Counted from the stretch's first letter, positions 12,100-24,343 are shown. The stretch is 64,000 nt of DNA from Antrodiella citrinella (GCA_004802725.1 SGPM01000021.1:1-64000); one strand, 5' to 3'. The notes: generated from the letters alone by a model not told the origin. Numbers and translations: made by a program.

Positions 12100-14985
12100 A
12101 TGCAGAACTTGCTCAGGACTCTCACCGAGCTCCAGTCCAAGTCTTCCCAACAGTCCGACCTCAAGTTACTGCTTACCACAGTCAAGGAAGCGCGCGTGAG
12201 TGGCTCTAGTCGGAAATGCGCATGTAGTACTCACTCATCTATGTTTTAGAGGCAAACCCTCGAAAGCAAGCTTGCGGACCCATTCTATGACTCCTTGGAG
12301 GGCTTGCTGCTTGATTTGAGGACTGTGACCATCGTGCGTACTACTCTCTGTCTTCAATGACATCACTGTATAACGGACTGTTCGTGCAGGACAACCGAGA
12401 TGCGGAGGCCTTCCTCAAGCCAGTACCCAAGACGGAGTATCCAGACTACTTTGATGGTAAGTTGTACATATGCGCTCGAATACGTGGTAGAAGGTTGAAC
12501 GCCGTTACAGTCATTACCACTCCGATGGACCTCCAGACCATGCTCCGGAAGGTGAAGAACAAGGCGTATAAATCGAAAAGGGAGTTTCAGGATGATTTGG
12601 ACTTGATATGGTCAAACTGTTTCGAATACAATGCCACCGAGGTACGTCATGTTTACTTTCGGGCCACGCGTTAGAGTCTGACATTCGCCACAGAATCATC
12701 CTCTACGACTATGTGCTACGCGTCTGAAAGACAAGGCGACGAGGCTGCTCAAATACATCACGGATCGCAAAGACAGGACCGACCCATTGATTCCCGGAGA
12801 TATCGCAGCGCGTGGCGTCGCGTCCAGAGTCAACGGCACGACGACTCTGAACGGCCTCACAAGCCTCGCTCGGGCTCGTTCCACCCAACCATCCAAGTCT
12901 CCCAGTCCTGTGAAGGTGCTCTCTGAGAACCTGGAAGGACAGTCACACCGAGATGTGCCGTTCTCGGAGTCGCTGGCGATCGACCGGACGCAAGCTGGGA
13001 TGACCACTTTCCGACAGCTTGATCACGACCTGGAAGTTAGGCTAGCCAGCATGAATTTGGAGAATGGCTTTCAGCCTTGGGGGCCTAGTCTGGAGGATCG
13101 GTTGCGGTCGTTTGGTCGGGGCACGGAAGATGAGGTCGGAGAGGGAGATGGTGATATGTTGCTGCAGACGTACGACGGTGACCTCGGGGAGAAGCGCAAA
13201 CTGTGCGTATGTTTGTTCGATTCTTGCAATCGTCTACCTTAACTTTTTCCTACTAGGAATGGATATGCTGACCACCGACCTCGCAAGCGTGCGCGTACGC
13301 TGCCTGAGGACAATGACAAGGACCTGGTGGACCTCTGGTGGGACGCTATGGGATCCGAAGAGCTGATTGGGAATGGATTGCCTAGTCTGGAATACGTCTC
13401 ATCGGAGCCCGTGCCACTTGCTTCATCCTCTTCCCAGCCTCTTCCGTCCGCATCACAACCTCAGCTCGGCCGAACGAAGAAGCGGAAGAAGAAGCCCGCT
13501 GTTGCCCAACCCGGGACACTACTATACCACATGAACAATAATATCAAGACGATGCGGAAAGTCAGGAGCACACACGCCAAATTCTCTGCGCTTACTAGTC
13601 AGACGAACGAGGATGGCAGCGTGCAACCTCCTGAGTTCTTGCCGTCTGCTGGTGAGGAACTGGATGAAGTGATAGACGAGCAGCCTTGGATACCGAAGGG
13701 GTCTGGCATCGATATCGGTGCAGAGGATGCTGACGCGTGTTTGCATTGGGCTGGATCCAAGATTTTAGAGCACGGTGGATTTCAGGGTGGGTCATCCGAA
13801 GCTTTCAACGACGTCCATTGAGTCTCACATCTTTCACTCAGGAACTTCAAGGCTCGCGCTGGATGTTCTAGCTGGCGTCGCTTCCGAGTTTTTCATGAAT
13901 GTTGGACGCACTATCCGGTTTCTCTCGGACAAACATGCGAACAGGATGTCGGCGGAGGAGATCATCCTACATACCCTGTTCGAGAGTGGAACCGCGAAGG
14001 TTTCGGAACTGGACCGTTACGTTAAGGATGATATAATACGATACGGGAGTCGGTTATCTGAGCTGGAGAAGAAGCTAGCTAACGCTTATAGCGATGCTGT
14101 AAGTGCTATTGACTGCATCAGCACGGCGTCACTGATTATGATTGTTGCAGACTACTGTGGAAGCTTGGGATGATGACGCCCTGTTCAAGATGGAAGACGA
14201 GGAGGAAGAGGGAGAGTTCGTCATGGGTAACTTTGCGGATTCGTTTGGTGACGATTTCCTCGGTCTGCGCGAACTCGGTATCGCGGCCGAATTCGGATTG
14301 TCGTCTCTCAGCGTCCCCAAGAGGCTACTCAAAGGCAAGAACAAAGGGCCAAAAGAAGGGCCTGCAGCGTACGTCCTTGTGAATTCTCATTCTCGTAAGA
14401 TACTGATCTCATGTCTTGTTTCTCAGTGCCAAACCCTCCGAACCTCCTCTACCATTCCCGCTTCCTCCACCGTTCATTCTCATTGATTCCGAGAACGTGG
14501 AGAACCAGATCGGTCTGCTCAAACCATACTACCAACAACGCATTGCAACACTGGCGCAACAACAACCGCCGTTACAGCCTCCGCCTTCACCTTATCAACC
14601 TCCAGGGTATGGGTTTCCTGCGCCTACGCCCTATCCACCTCTACCACCACCTATCGTTGTTCTCCCGGACGACCCCCCGAACCTGGCACACACGAAGATT
14701 GGGCCTATCGGACAGGTCATCAAAACCACGCCAGCCACCTCGTCCAAGAAGAAGTCGAAGGCGAAGGCGAAGGTCGAGAGCGGTGGCGGCGATGCAGGCG
14801 GTGGAGGAGGCGTAGACGCGTACGTCGATGGAGGACTAGAGACACCCGTTATGACGCCGCACGCGCATCTGCCTTCAGAGTCGCCGAAGAAGCCCAAGGG
14901 TGGAGGTGCGGCGGGAGGCAGTTCAGGTAAGAAAAAGAAGGCGGTGGACCCTCCGCTGCCTGCTGTTGTTCTGGCTAGTGCGTGA
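12100..14985 (+). CDS. SPT7: SAGA subunit Spt7 (bromodomain and histone fold)
   Basis: Nine exons, all in phase: 12100-12195, 12250-12333, 12390-12456, 12511-12641, 12694-13202, 13257-13786, 13842-14098, 14151-14368, 14427-14985. The N-terminal third holds a bromodomain: PVPKTEYPDYFDVITTPMDL (ZA loop), then IWSNCFEYNATENHPLR with the acetyl-lysine-binding Asn region. A central segment (LHWAGSKILEHGGFQGTSRL, then LDVLAGVASEFFMNVGRTIRFLS split over an intron) is the Bromo_TP histone fold that pairs with Taf10 in SAGA. An acidic patch (MEDEEEEGEFV) and a Pro-rich then Lys/Gly-rich tail follow. Spt7 scaffolds the SAGA transcription co-activator in the nucleus. The tail (YQPPGYGFPAPTPYPPLPPP) is disordered and probably lineage-specific. 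Confidence 0.92.
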
Positions 14986-15075
14986 ATCGGCGATCGGTGT
15001 TGGGTGCTGAGGCTTCTGGTATTGGTTTGGTGTAACGTATTGTACTCATCTATGGGACTATCTTCCTGTTGGAAT

Positions 15076-15475
15076 TTATTGTAGCTTTACAAGAAGAGGC
15101 TGTGCTGCTGTGTGTCTGAACCGCATGTGCTGGCGCTTGCTGCTTTCCTCCACCAAAGCTGTCCACAAATACAGCAGCTCTGTTAGATCAATTATCCGCA
15201 GAATCGCTTTCCACCCAATCCCACCGTACCCGCCCATCGCAGTGCTATCAAACCCGATATAACAGCCTCGAATGGCGTGCCCGGGGTCTAGCAGAAGAGA
15301 CGATATGACTCCCAACGTACGCCGCCCAAATGGGAACGGCTGCAGCATATCTGTTGTTCGTTTCGGCATTGCCAAGGGGATCGTCAACTTTTAGTCTAAT
15401 CCTGTGCTGAGCTTGGATCCTGCTCTCCCAATCCTTTATATTCTCCAACTCCAGGTCAGTTGTGGCTGCTTTTCA
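15076..15475 (-). pseudogene. Possible gene relic on the minus strand
   Basis: Two coding-like pieces, IKDWESRIQAQHRIRLK and then PFPFGRRTLGVISSLLLD continuing to IIDLTELLYLWTALVEESS, join in phase if a 49-nt GTTGAC...GCAG intron is removed. The frame is closed upstream by a stop with no ATG, and the region lies between SPT7 and the divergent-side promoter of PEF1. I do not recognise it. It may be a fragment of a larger gene or chance. Confidence 0.25.
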
Positions 15476-15559
15476 TCCCACTACCAGAGAAGCGCTCAGC
15501 TTCTCATTTCTTTCCTCTCGCACGACCATCTCCTTCTTTTCACGAACAACCAGATAATC

Positions 15560-16864
15560 ATGTCTTACGGAGGCGTAAGTTCCAGCGGATTCGCCTCTTC
15601 GCCGACGCAGCATCTAACAGCGATCTCGTAGTACCCTCCCCAACACGGTCACAGCACACCCGCCCCCGGGCAGCACCCAGCTCCGGGCTACGGCGCGCCT
15701 CCCCCTCAACAGGGCTACGGGGCTCCCCCGCCCCAACAAGGTTACGGCGCACCCCCTCCTCAGCAAGGTTACGGCGCATCACCACCACAGCAAGGCTATC
15801 GCTCCCCTCCTCCTCAGCAATATGGTGGTGGTGGCTATGGTGGAGGATACGGCCAACAGGCTCCCGGACCAGGCGGGTTCGCGGGTGGGCCGCCCCCGTC
15901 CGCGCCTCCCGGCGCAGACCCTCAGTGAGTGCTCAGATGGTGCCGATCGCGGTGTGTGGTTGAGACTGAGATGGGTTGGCAGGCTTTGGGGATGGTTCAC
16001 TGCTGTGGATACGGACAGATCGGGGCATATCTCGGCGCATGAGCTGCGTGAGTATTGATACTCGTTCGCTTTGGAATCGTTGCTGATCGCTTTGGTGTGT
16101 AGAGAAAGCCCTTGTGAACGGAGATTGGACTCGTGAGTTCTTTTCGCTGCATTATTGGGTAGTTATTGAATAAAAGTGCTTTTTCCAGCCTTCGATCTTG
16201 ACACCGTCAAGCTCCTCATGACCATCTTTGTGCGCGCAACATTTCGGTTAAGTGTGATTCTGATTCTGACTGGGCGGCGTTATAGGACACGGACAGGAGT
16301 GGAACCATTGCTTTCAACGAGGTGCGTCGCACGTATTACTTCGCCATCAATCGCGGTACTCATCGTGCTCGTTGTGTAGTTCGCAGGTCTATGGAAGTAC
16401 ATCAAGGTAAGACACGCTGGCTGTCATACCGCCTGATCATCAACCAACAACATGAACTCCACAGGAATGGCAAGGCGTCTACAAGCACTTCGATAAGGAC
16501 CGCTCAGGTTCAATAGACGGGAACGAGCTGAAAGAAGCTCTCAGCCAATTCGGGTACAAGCTGTCCCCACCGCTCTTGTCTCTCCTCGAGAAGAAATACG
16601 GTGATTACTTCGACTCCTGTGTCCTACGCTACGCGATTTACTCACTGACCTACCCGTCTTTGGGTAGATGTTGATCAAGCTTCAGCGCCGTCTGTTCCTG
16701 GACAACGCGGGCCCCCCGCAGGCATCACCTTTGACCGTTTCGTGCGCGCGTGTGTCGTGATCAGGACACTCACGGAGGCGTTCCAGAAGCTGGATACCGA
16801 CCGCGATGGGTGGATTCAGATCAGCTATGACCAGTTCATGAACACTGTGCTCAGCGCACCTTGA
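15560..16864 (+). CDS. PEF1: Penta-EF-hand calcium-binding protein (Pef1/ALG-2 type)
   Basis: Nine exons encode 279 residues (15560-15574, 15632-15924, 15983-16047, 16103-16132, 16189-16229, 16286-16321, 16380-16406, 16465-16600, 16668-16864). The first exon is only five codons (MSYGG). The N-terminal 100 residues are Gly/Pro/Tyr/Gln-rich with at least four tandem GYGAPPPQQ-like units, as in yeast Pef1 and peflin. Then EF-hands: DTDRSGHISAHE, DTDRSGTIAFNE, DKDRSGSIDGNE with canonical Ca ligands, a degenerate one, and DTDRDGWIQIS. PEF proteins dimerise through the fifth hand and link Ca to ESCRT and membrane events. The exon with DTDRSGTIAFNE is a single 36-nt EF loop. Confidence 0.92.
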
Positions 16865-17464
16865 AGACCTCCCTCGTGCGGAAGAGAAAGACGTCGAAGA
16901 AGAAATGCTATGTATTGAAGAAGAAAGTGAGGAAGAGAAGTGCGAGCGTGTTCTTGTCTAAATACAGACGAAGCAGGTGGACTTTTCAGGTAAGAGACTA
17001 TGGTGGTATTGCTTGACTGGTGTTGCTGTGACCCGCCGTTATGTATCTTGTAAGTACCCAACGTTTTCTTGATTATGTGGCGTATTAGCCCTGTGTGACC
17101 CTCAAGCAACGTGTGAAGCCTTTTCACCAAATTCAGCAGAAGACTTTCCAGTTCGCTCCTGAAGATAACGACCATGGTCACAAACAGCTTTCCGCTACCC
17201 AAGTATGAATCTCTGAATGTCGCTGTTGACGCGTTGACATCGCGTCGCGTCGAGTTCTGCTCGACGTCGGCATCGGCTCGGCTGAAACGCGGCCACGTGC
17301 GACGACCTCGACGCGTCTTCTCAGAAGTCGCGACAGCACCTTCCTCAAGTTCAACTTTTGCCAGCGACCATTTCTCCCTTGCCCGAATATCTGAACTCCC
17401 AGGCCGCGACGAACATCAAACTAAGAACAAGAGCCTTTTTGTTTGACCTCAAATCTCCTTCGTG
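16865..17464. other. Intergenic, promoter side of next gene
   Basis: An open frame at 17174-17446 starts in a good ATG context (ACCATGG) but is Ser/Arg-rich, does not splice into the next gene and matches nothing I know. It may be a short upstream frame or 5' leader. Confidence 0.35.
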
Positions 17465-19120
17465 ATGAAGTTCTCTTCGACGACGGTGCCACATCTCAGA
17501 TCGGACGAAGAGCTCGTCGTCTTGTGTCATGACGACCGACGCGTTCTGGTCCCTTTGCCAGCTACATATGAGGTGCGAACGCGTTTTTAGACCTCACAAA
17601 CCATCTCAATGCACATCTCAACGCCTTCGTGAAGGGTGCGGAAGACCTTGCCAGAGAAGAATTCGGACTAGACGGACCCATTCAATTCGAGACGAACGGA
17701 CTGGCCGAATGCGATGGCTTGCGTGTGCAGATTCGGTGGGATACGTGGAGAGCTGCGAGTTTGCTTTCGGCGCTGTTGTTCGTGCGTGACGTTGCGATGC
17801 AGAGACCTGGTGTCGGTGTGGAACCTCAAGCTCAAGGTGATTTGGGTCCCATGCACGCGCTTAAACTCAAGAGTGGATTCTGACTTGGATATACTGTCGA
17901 CAGATGTAGTGGGCCTCAATGAACCGAAGATGTCGTTACCTAGAGCTCAAGACCGCCGTGACCGTCTTCGACTTCAAGTAAAGCGTGAACCTCAAGATGA
18001 GCTTGACAACGCGTCGTCGCGTGTGCACGTTGACTCAGACTCGGACGCGTGGCAAGCAAGGTCTGACAAGATTCACCAACGACACCGCAAGCCCTCCCGA
18101 CCCTCCAAGCCGCTCACGCCTGAATCGTCAGTGTCCTCCGTCGACGCAAACGACCGCCCTCGTCTGCTGCCCTTCCTCCCCAAGCAAGAGCCGTTGCAAA
18201 TTCGAATTTCAGAAGCTGAAGCTTCGCTGCCCGAGATGCCCGATGAGTCCGAAGACGAAGACGTGCACATGGAATCTGCCGTTGAGTGGTCTGACGAAGA
18301 GAGTGAGCATCATCATCACGACTCCTGCACCAGTGTCAAGATCGAGTCTGAAGACGAGGACGACCATGTGGAATTGTGCGACAAGATGGTTCAGACGAAG
18401 GAGCCTGAAGAGGATGCTAGCTGCAACAGCTTGGGCTTGAAGCATATCAAGGCGGAATCGCCTGAAGTCAAGCTCTCTGGCCGTGGAGCTTGTACTGGCC
18501 ATTTTGGCGAGTTAGGTCCGGCGTTGTCTATAAGTCAAGAACGAGGTACGCCGTCGCCTTTGCTCGCTCGGCCGCGGTCTGACTTTGAGTGTGCAGTGTC
18601 GCCACTGAGAAGGAAGCCTGGCTCGAGCAACGCCAAGCCACGAAACAGAAGAAGCTCCGGTTTTGAACAACCTATACCCATATTCGACAGCGTGCAAGTG
18701 AAAGTAGAACCAACAGACCCTGCTAGAAGTCAGTCTGACTGAACTGTTTCCGCGGAAAAGCGCTGACCTTTGCCCATTAGTACTCGCTCCGTCTGTGGAA
18801 GTCCAAGTCACGTATGCCGGGACGCGAAAAGCCATTTGGGCTCCCCTTCATTTCACAGTGGACCGGTTCTTGCGGAAGGCTTGCAGGCAGCACAACATCA
18901 CGGATCATTTAGATAGGTACGTGTTTATCGTACAGGACCATTGAACGTAGTTCTTGGCTTGCTTACCTTTTGTGGCCATAGAGCTCGCCTTATAATTATC
19001 GAGGAAGATGGCCAAGACGACGGCCCCGCGCTCGTGTTTAGGTGTGAAGCAGACAGTACCATGACGAAACTTGGAGCGAAAGATGGGTCCGAGTTCAAGA
19101 TCCTCCTTGAAGAAGCTTGA
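17465..19120 (+). CDS. Acidic protein with five psi-K-x-E motifs and a ubiquitin-like C-terminus
   Basis: Exons 17465-17572, 17635-17781, 17831-18728, 18781-18916, 18982-19120 give 475 residues. Residues 1-85 form a compact region (VLCHDDRRVLVPLPATYE, then GPIQFETN) that could be PB1-like. About 300 residues of acidic, Ser/Pro-rich sequence follow, containing VKREP, PKQEP, VKIES, IKAES and VKVEP, each fitting the psi-K-x-E sumoylation consensus. The last 90 residues (EVQVTYAGTRKAIWAPLHF, ARLIIIEEDGQ, ALVFRCEADSTMTKLGAKDG) resemble a ubiquitin/SUMO-like fold. Function unknown; involvement in SUMO-linked nuclear processes is inference. The intron 17573-17634 has a weak TGAAG acceptor; skipping it would demand a frameshift. 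Confidence 0.65.
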
Positions 19121-19424
19121 CCGGTTGACCCCTGAAGGCGACGGAACACTGTTGGGAGATGATGAGAAGTGTATTTTATTCGTATTTTGTGTAACACCCA
19201 GTAGCTGTAGATAGTTGGATTTCGTGTTCTTGTTCTCGTTATGTGAATTGTGTATTGTCACCACTGTGCAATTCAGTCGTTGTGGCGTCAAGTTCAAGTG
19301 TAAGAAAAGCTGCAATGCCTAATTGTGCCGCTGTCGTCTGAACGTCTAACCGACACGAAGCACAATGTTAGTCATAACGCGGTTGTTGATTATGTTATCA
19401 CGTTGTAGTACATGAATTCCGTGA
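19121..19424. other. Convergent 3' spacer
   Basis: Separates the plus-strand gene ending at 19120 from the minus-strand kinase ending at 19425. AT-rich; no gene seen. Confidence 0.5.
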
Positions 19425-21882
19425 CTAACTCTTGCGTCTCCAAAAGTTGAACTTCGAATGTGGAGCAGGTTTATCAGTCTGAATCGGCTTCGCAGGAGTC
19501 GGAGGGGAGGGGGGAGAGTAAGGGGAAGAGTAAGAAATGAAGGAAGGAACAGGGGAAGGGGGAGGAGAAGGACTGGAAGGAACATGGGGAGGGAGAAGAC
19601 TCCTTGGAGGAGGAGGAAGAGGCATGTGAGATTCGGGAACAACCGGTGGCGGGAGAAAGGAGACAGAAGAGTTGGAATCGTTATAACTTACTCCAGAGTC
19701 AAACCCAAGGGGGAAAGCATATCCAGGGAGAGGGTAAGGCGGGCCTGGGAATGGGTCATGCTGGACAAGTGGGTGAGAGGAGGAATGGTGAACACGACGA
19801 TTCGAGGAACGGGTAGGGGCAGATTCGCCGTGACGGGGAGATGTACGGGAACGAGTAAACTTCGGATTGAAAAGCCGGTATAGCAGGGATGAGAAGAAAG
19901 ACGGAGAGACCGAGGAAGGATTGCGAGGATCACGAGAAAGAGGGGTATGAGGAACACGCTGAGGGGAATAAAAATGAGGAGGATCTTGGAAAACTTCAAG
20001 TTGATGAGGGCGGACTCGGGCAAATCTCACGGGAAGCCCGACTCGAAAAGGATCATCCTCCGGATATGCAAGAAGAGGAGAAGGGGTCAGAGGAGGAAGA
20101 GGAACAATAGGAAGATGAACACCACGAGGAGGGGTCAGAGAAGGACTCGGACGAACATGGGGGATGAGAGGATAAGGACGATCGGTTAATCTACGCGAAG
20201 GGGGAGGTGCCGGAGGACGAGGAGGAGGAGTCATTTTACGCGAAATCTGGTCCTGTGTGTCCCTAAAGCTAGCGACAAGCGGTGGCAAGCGTGGGATCGT
20301 TGTGCGAATTTCTTGAGTTTCAATCGTCACGGTCTAGGAGACACACCGAAGGTAAGCTGAGATATACGAATATAATTCGCTGACACGTACACTTTCAGCA
20401 GGACCATTCGACGGAAGTGAGGTCGATCGCCTGTTCTCCGCCATACGGGCAGCGATATCATGAGCGGAGGGACGCTTCGTATAATCTTGGGCCCAGCAAG
20501 CCTCTACGATCGCCCACATCGCGCTCGACATCACGCCCGATCCGTCGCCTGGAAGTGGAGGTCTAGGAGGCCTCTTGCCTTTGACGTATCGCTTGGACAC
20601 TTGGTGGTCTGCAAGTTCGGGAAAAGGGGGGTTGCCTGAGTAGAGCTGGGCAGACAACAGTAAGTGGCAACAACTGAGTGAAGTGAGTGAAGAAGTAACG
20701 TACATCAATGGCGGTACACGCAATCGAGAACACATCGCTTTTCTTTGTGGGGCGAGATGTCTCGATGTCAAATTCCTCGGGATCTACAAGCTCTGGAGCT
20801 TTCCAGCGGAGGGCTCCGCCCCCATGAATTGAGGCGTAGTTGTAGGCGGTGGCTTCAGCGATGAGCGACATTCCGAAATCAGTGATACGTGCGTTTTCAT
20901 TGTCATCGATGAGAATGTTCCCTGGATGTAGATCACCGTGCACAATGCCTTCATGGTGTAGGTACTCTAAGCCGAGAGCGGTTTGATGAAGCTGTCGGAA
21001 TGGATCAGACTGTGCACCGAAAGTGTTGTAACTAGGATTTTGACGTACCCATCTATCTACAGACCTCAAGAGCTTGTTACTATCCACCCCTCCTCTCCGT
21101 ATTTTGTCCAGGTGACTACGGACGTTCCCGTTGTCAAACCAAGGGAGCACCATACAGATCAAGCCTCCAAAAACATCTTCCGATACACCTAAAAAAGGCG
21201 CAATATGTTCATGAACCAACCCCTTCCAAAGAATCGATTCTCGGTAGAATGCCTGCAACCACATAAGCTGTGACAATTTGGAAAGAGTCATTTCCCATAT
21301 ACTTACCTGTCGAATCTTCTCCTTCTGCGTGTCTGTGGACATCATGTATACGCGTAGCCGTTTCAGTGCGACCCTATTTTCATGGTAGGTGCCGCAGAAC
21401 ACATCTGCGTTCCCACCACCCGCTCGCTGAACGCTATCGATAGTTCTCACGTCTTTCAGAATCAGTGCGGCCGGAAGTAAGCTGTGATTGTTTGCTACTT
21501 TCAAGCAGAGCTTGCGCAGCTTGTTTCTGTACTCGAAGAATATGATTCCGCCATTGACAGCGTTGGGCAAAACCGGAGAGTCAAGGACCTAGGGTCGATA
21601 AGAGTACAGTCCGAGTCAATGACCGCTCGGAGGATCTGAAGTGGCACTCGTACATACCTTCCAAATCTCGTCGAGAACGATTTGGGCATCTCGAGATGTC
21701 AGCGAAGCCAGTAGTGGTTGCGGTACGTCCAGACTTGCGTCGTTTCCGTCTCCTAAGACATCTTGTATGAAGAGCTGGATGCCATGTGGCTGGGAAGGAT
21801 GTCGCCTCGTCAGCTGAGCTGCAGCCCTAAGGGTGCATGAAGGCCAGGCTCTAACCGTTGTCAGAGTATATGGTGGGTCCAT
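19425..21882 (-). CDS. HGD-type protein kinase with proline-rich C-terminal tail
   Basis: Seven exons read leftward: 21882-21856, 21789-21658, 21588-21307, 21252-21049, 20991-20704, 20645-20391, 20333-19425, for 698 residues. Kinase motifs: Gly-rich AGGGNADVFCGTY (about 109), VALKRL Lys (about 129), catalytic HGDLHPGNIL (about 233) and DFGMS, then RWKAPELVDPEE and WAQDYTKRPSA. The HRD Arg is Gly, usual in this fungal tyrosine-kinase-like group, and Asp, Asn and Lys are kept, so activity is plausible. The last exon adds 302 residues dominated by Pro, Ser and Arg, absent from the paralogue at 22388-24035. The first intron (66 nt, GTTAGA donor) is frame-neutral and is called because the paralogue has an intron at the same site. 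Confidence 0.85.
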
Positions 21883-22387
21883 AGTAATCCAGTTCTAAAA
21901 GATCTGTTCAGCGTCGAGGACGACCGTCCGTCCTTATCATCGCCGCGTCAATCGATCATTCAAGATGAGAGAGAGAGATAGAGAGGGAATGCAAACACCG
22001 CCACAATGGCCTACAATGGAACGAATAGACACCGCTGAGAAAGTATAGGGCGCTCGTGCCTCCGAATTAGTCCAGCCTCAGGTAGAAACCCGGTGGTTGC
22101 ACAATGATCGAGGCAGACGACCGAGACGAATCACGATAGCCCCGCGCTCGTGATTAGACGCAAGGCAGCGATGTTGACTTCCACGGCCCGTGCTTCGAGT
22201 CGCAAGATGTCACTAGTGGTCCTGCCGCGATATCACTGATCGACAAACTCAGTATACAACAAGGAAACAAAAGACATGACAACATAGGACAGATCGTCAT
22301 AACTCTTACACTGGATACAAAAAGCCCGCCATCCCATAACCAACTTCCCGCGACGAGCTTCGTAGAAGAAGTAAACAGTCAACATCA
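21883..22387. other. Spacer between tandem kinases
   Basis: Promoter region of the upstream-transcribed kinase plus the 3' flank of its paralogue. Holds a short GA-rich run near 21968 (GAGAGAGAGATAGAGAGGG) and no gene. Confidence 0.5.
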
Positions 22388-24035
22388 TCATCTTCTATGT
22401 GCAGCGGCAAGTCCGGTCGGTCCTGGGGGGGACCCAGTTCCTCGCAAGACATCGTACACCTCTCCGACACGCAACACCAAGAACGGTAAACCGTGGTACG
22501 ACGTGCGCGGGGAAGGCTCGCAATCGTGCACCACCGTGCACGAGTACAACGTCGGAAGCTGTTTGAGAGCAGTGCGGTCCTTGGCAGTCTGACTCGGAAG
22601 TAGCTTCCGTCCAAGATGGAGTACTTCGTCGTACAGACGGTTGGCAACGTCGCGAGCGGAGGGACGCTGCGAGCGGTCTTGGGCCCAGCAAGCCTTCACA
22701 ATCATCCACAATGCATGCGGCATGAGGCCTGGCCCGTTGCCCAGTAGCAGGGGTCTAGGAGGCCGATTTCCCTTGATGTATCGCTTGGACACTTGGTGGT
22801 CTGCAAGTTCGGGGAAAGGTGGTCTGCCTGAGTAGAGCTGGGTGTCATGAAGGTCAGTGCCAGTGACTGCGTGTAATGGGCGAATACGAACCTCAATGGC
22901 AGTACACGCAATGGAGAACACGTCGCTTTGAGTCGTTGGACGAGATGTTTCGAGGTTGAATTCCTCGGGGTCAATGAGCTCTGGAGCTTGCCAGCGAAGG
23001 GCACCGCCACCGTGCATAGAAGCGTAGTTGTACGCTGTGCCTTCGGCGATGAGAGACATTCCGAAGTCAGTGATACGTGCGTTTTCTTTGTCGTCGATGA
23101 GGATGTTGCCTGCGTGTACATCGCCGTGCACTATACCCTCATCATGTAGGTATTCTAAGCCGAGAGCGGTTTGATAAAGCTGTCAGAATGGATCAGAATG
23201 TGCACTGAAAGAAAAAACGAGGATATGGACGTACCCATTTATCCACAGCTCCCAAAAGTTCATCGCTACTTAAATCTCCTTTGTGTTTCATTCTGTCCAG
23301 ATGAGCACGGGCGCAACCGTTATCGTACCAAGGTAGCACCATACAAATCGTGCCGTCGAAAAGGTCTTCTGTCACGCCTAAGAATGGCACGATAGCCTCG
23401 TGGCTCAGGCCCTTCCAAAGGATAGATTCCCGGTAGAACGCCTGTAGAGCATGAGCATGAGCCCTCTTTTTGCTCGACGATTTGACCGGCATTTCCACTG
23501 ACCTTCCGAAGACTAGTCTTCTGCGTGTCCGTAGACATGAGATACACGCGAAGCCGCTTCAGCCCAACCTTCCCTTCGCCATACGTCCCGCAGAATACGT
23601 CTGCGAACCCGCCAGCCGCACGCTGAACGTTGTCGATAGTTTTTACGCCTTTGAGGATGAGTACGCCGGGAAGTATGCCGTGCTGAACCGTCACTTTGAG
23701 GCAAACTTTTCGTAATTTGTTTCTGTAAGTGAGGGACGGTATTTTGTTCTTGGTAGCGTTGGACAAGACTGGAGAGCTGAGAACCTAACGCTGACAGTAA
23801 GGGACGCCTCGAGAGCGATCTGGAGCCGGGCACACCTTCCATATCTCGTCGAGAACCATTTGAGCATCTCCAGAGGTCAATGAGGCTACAGGTGCATCGG
23901 ATGCATCACTCAATGCGGACTGTATGAACCGTTGGATGTCGTATGGCTAGAAGCAACTCAATCTGTCTGCCGAGCTGCAGTCCAAGAGTTGCTTGTGAGC
24001 TTGCTTACCCTTGTTAGACAATGTGATGTGGCCAT
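22388..24035 (-). CDS. HGD-type protein kinase, tandem paralogue
   Basis: Six exons read leftward: 24035-24009, 23946-23836, 23784-23503, 23441-23235, 23179-22892, 22837-22388, for 454 residues. It parallels the neighbouring kinase exon by exon: exons 1, 3 and 5 have identical lengths (27, 282, 288 nt) and every intron is in the same place and phase, so the pair arose by tandem duplication. Motifs: AGGFADVFCGTY, VGLKRLR, HGDVHAGNIL, DFGMS, RWQAPELIDPEE. The Gly-rich loop has GGF where the copy has GGGN, and VGLK replaces VALK. The C-terminus diverges after QRPSARDVANRL into about 85 residues with no kinase motifs and no proline-rich tail. Confidence 0.85.
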
Positions 24036-24343
24036 TGCAATCTGAGGGATGGGTTGTTCAGCAACGAGAACAACAGACCATCGATACTCACCTTTATGTC
24101 GAGTATGCTGAGATCGATGGACCTAGATGCGCTAGGTGAGGGATCTGCATTGCCTGTGCCCGTAGTGAGACCAAGCTCGGACACGAGTCCGGGCTCCTTG
24201 AATCAGTTCGAGGATTACCTAAAAAGTCACGCACATGCTTGCGAGTCGCGAATGAGGGTCACGCTGATCCTGCCGAAGTGCTGGAAAACAAATGAGAATG
24301 ATAGTCCCATGATAGATCCCTATACTACATGCAGCTTCTGAAC
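24036..24343. other. Spacer between MMS22 3' end and kinase promoter
   Basis: Upstream region of the minus-strand kinase starting at 24035 and downstream flank of MMS22. No gene seen. Confidence 0.5.

Noticed and set aside
17573..17634. Apparent one-base deletion in a T run of the ubiquitin-like protein gene
   Set aside because: A 62-nt GT-AG intron at exactly this place restores the frame with phase 0 on both sides, so no frameshift is needed.
19458..20189. Long plus-strand open frames rich in Arg, Gly and Glu
   Set aside because: They are antisense to the proline-rich last exon of the minus-strand kinase, whose codon bias leaves these frames open.
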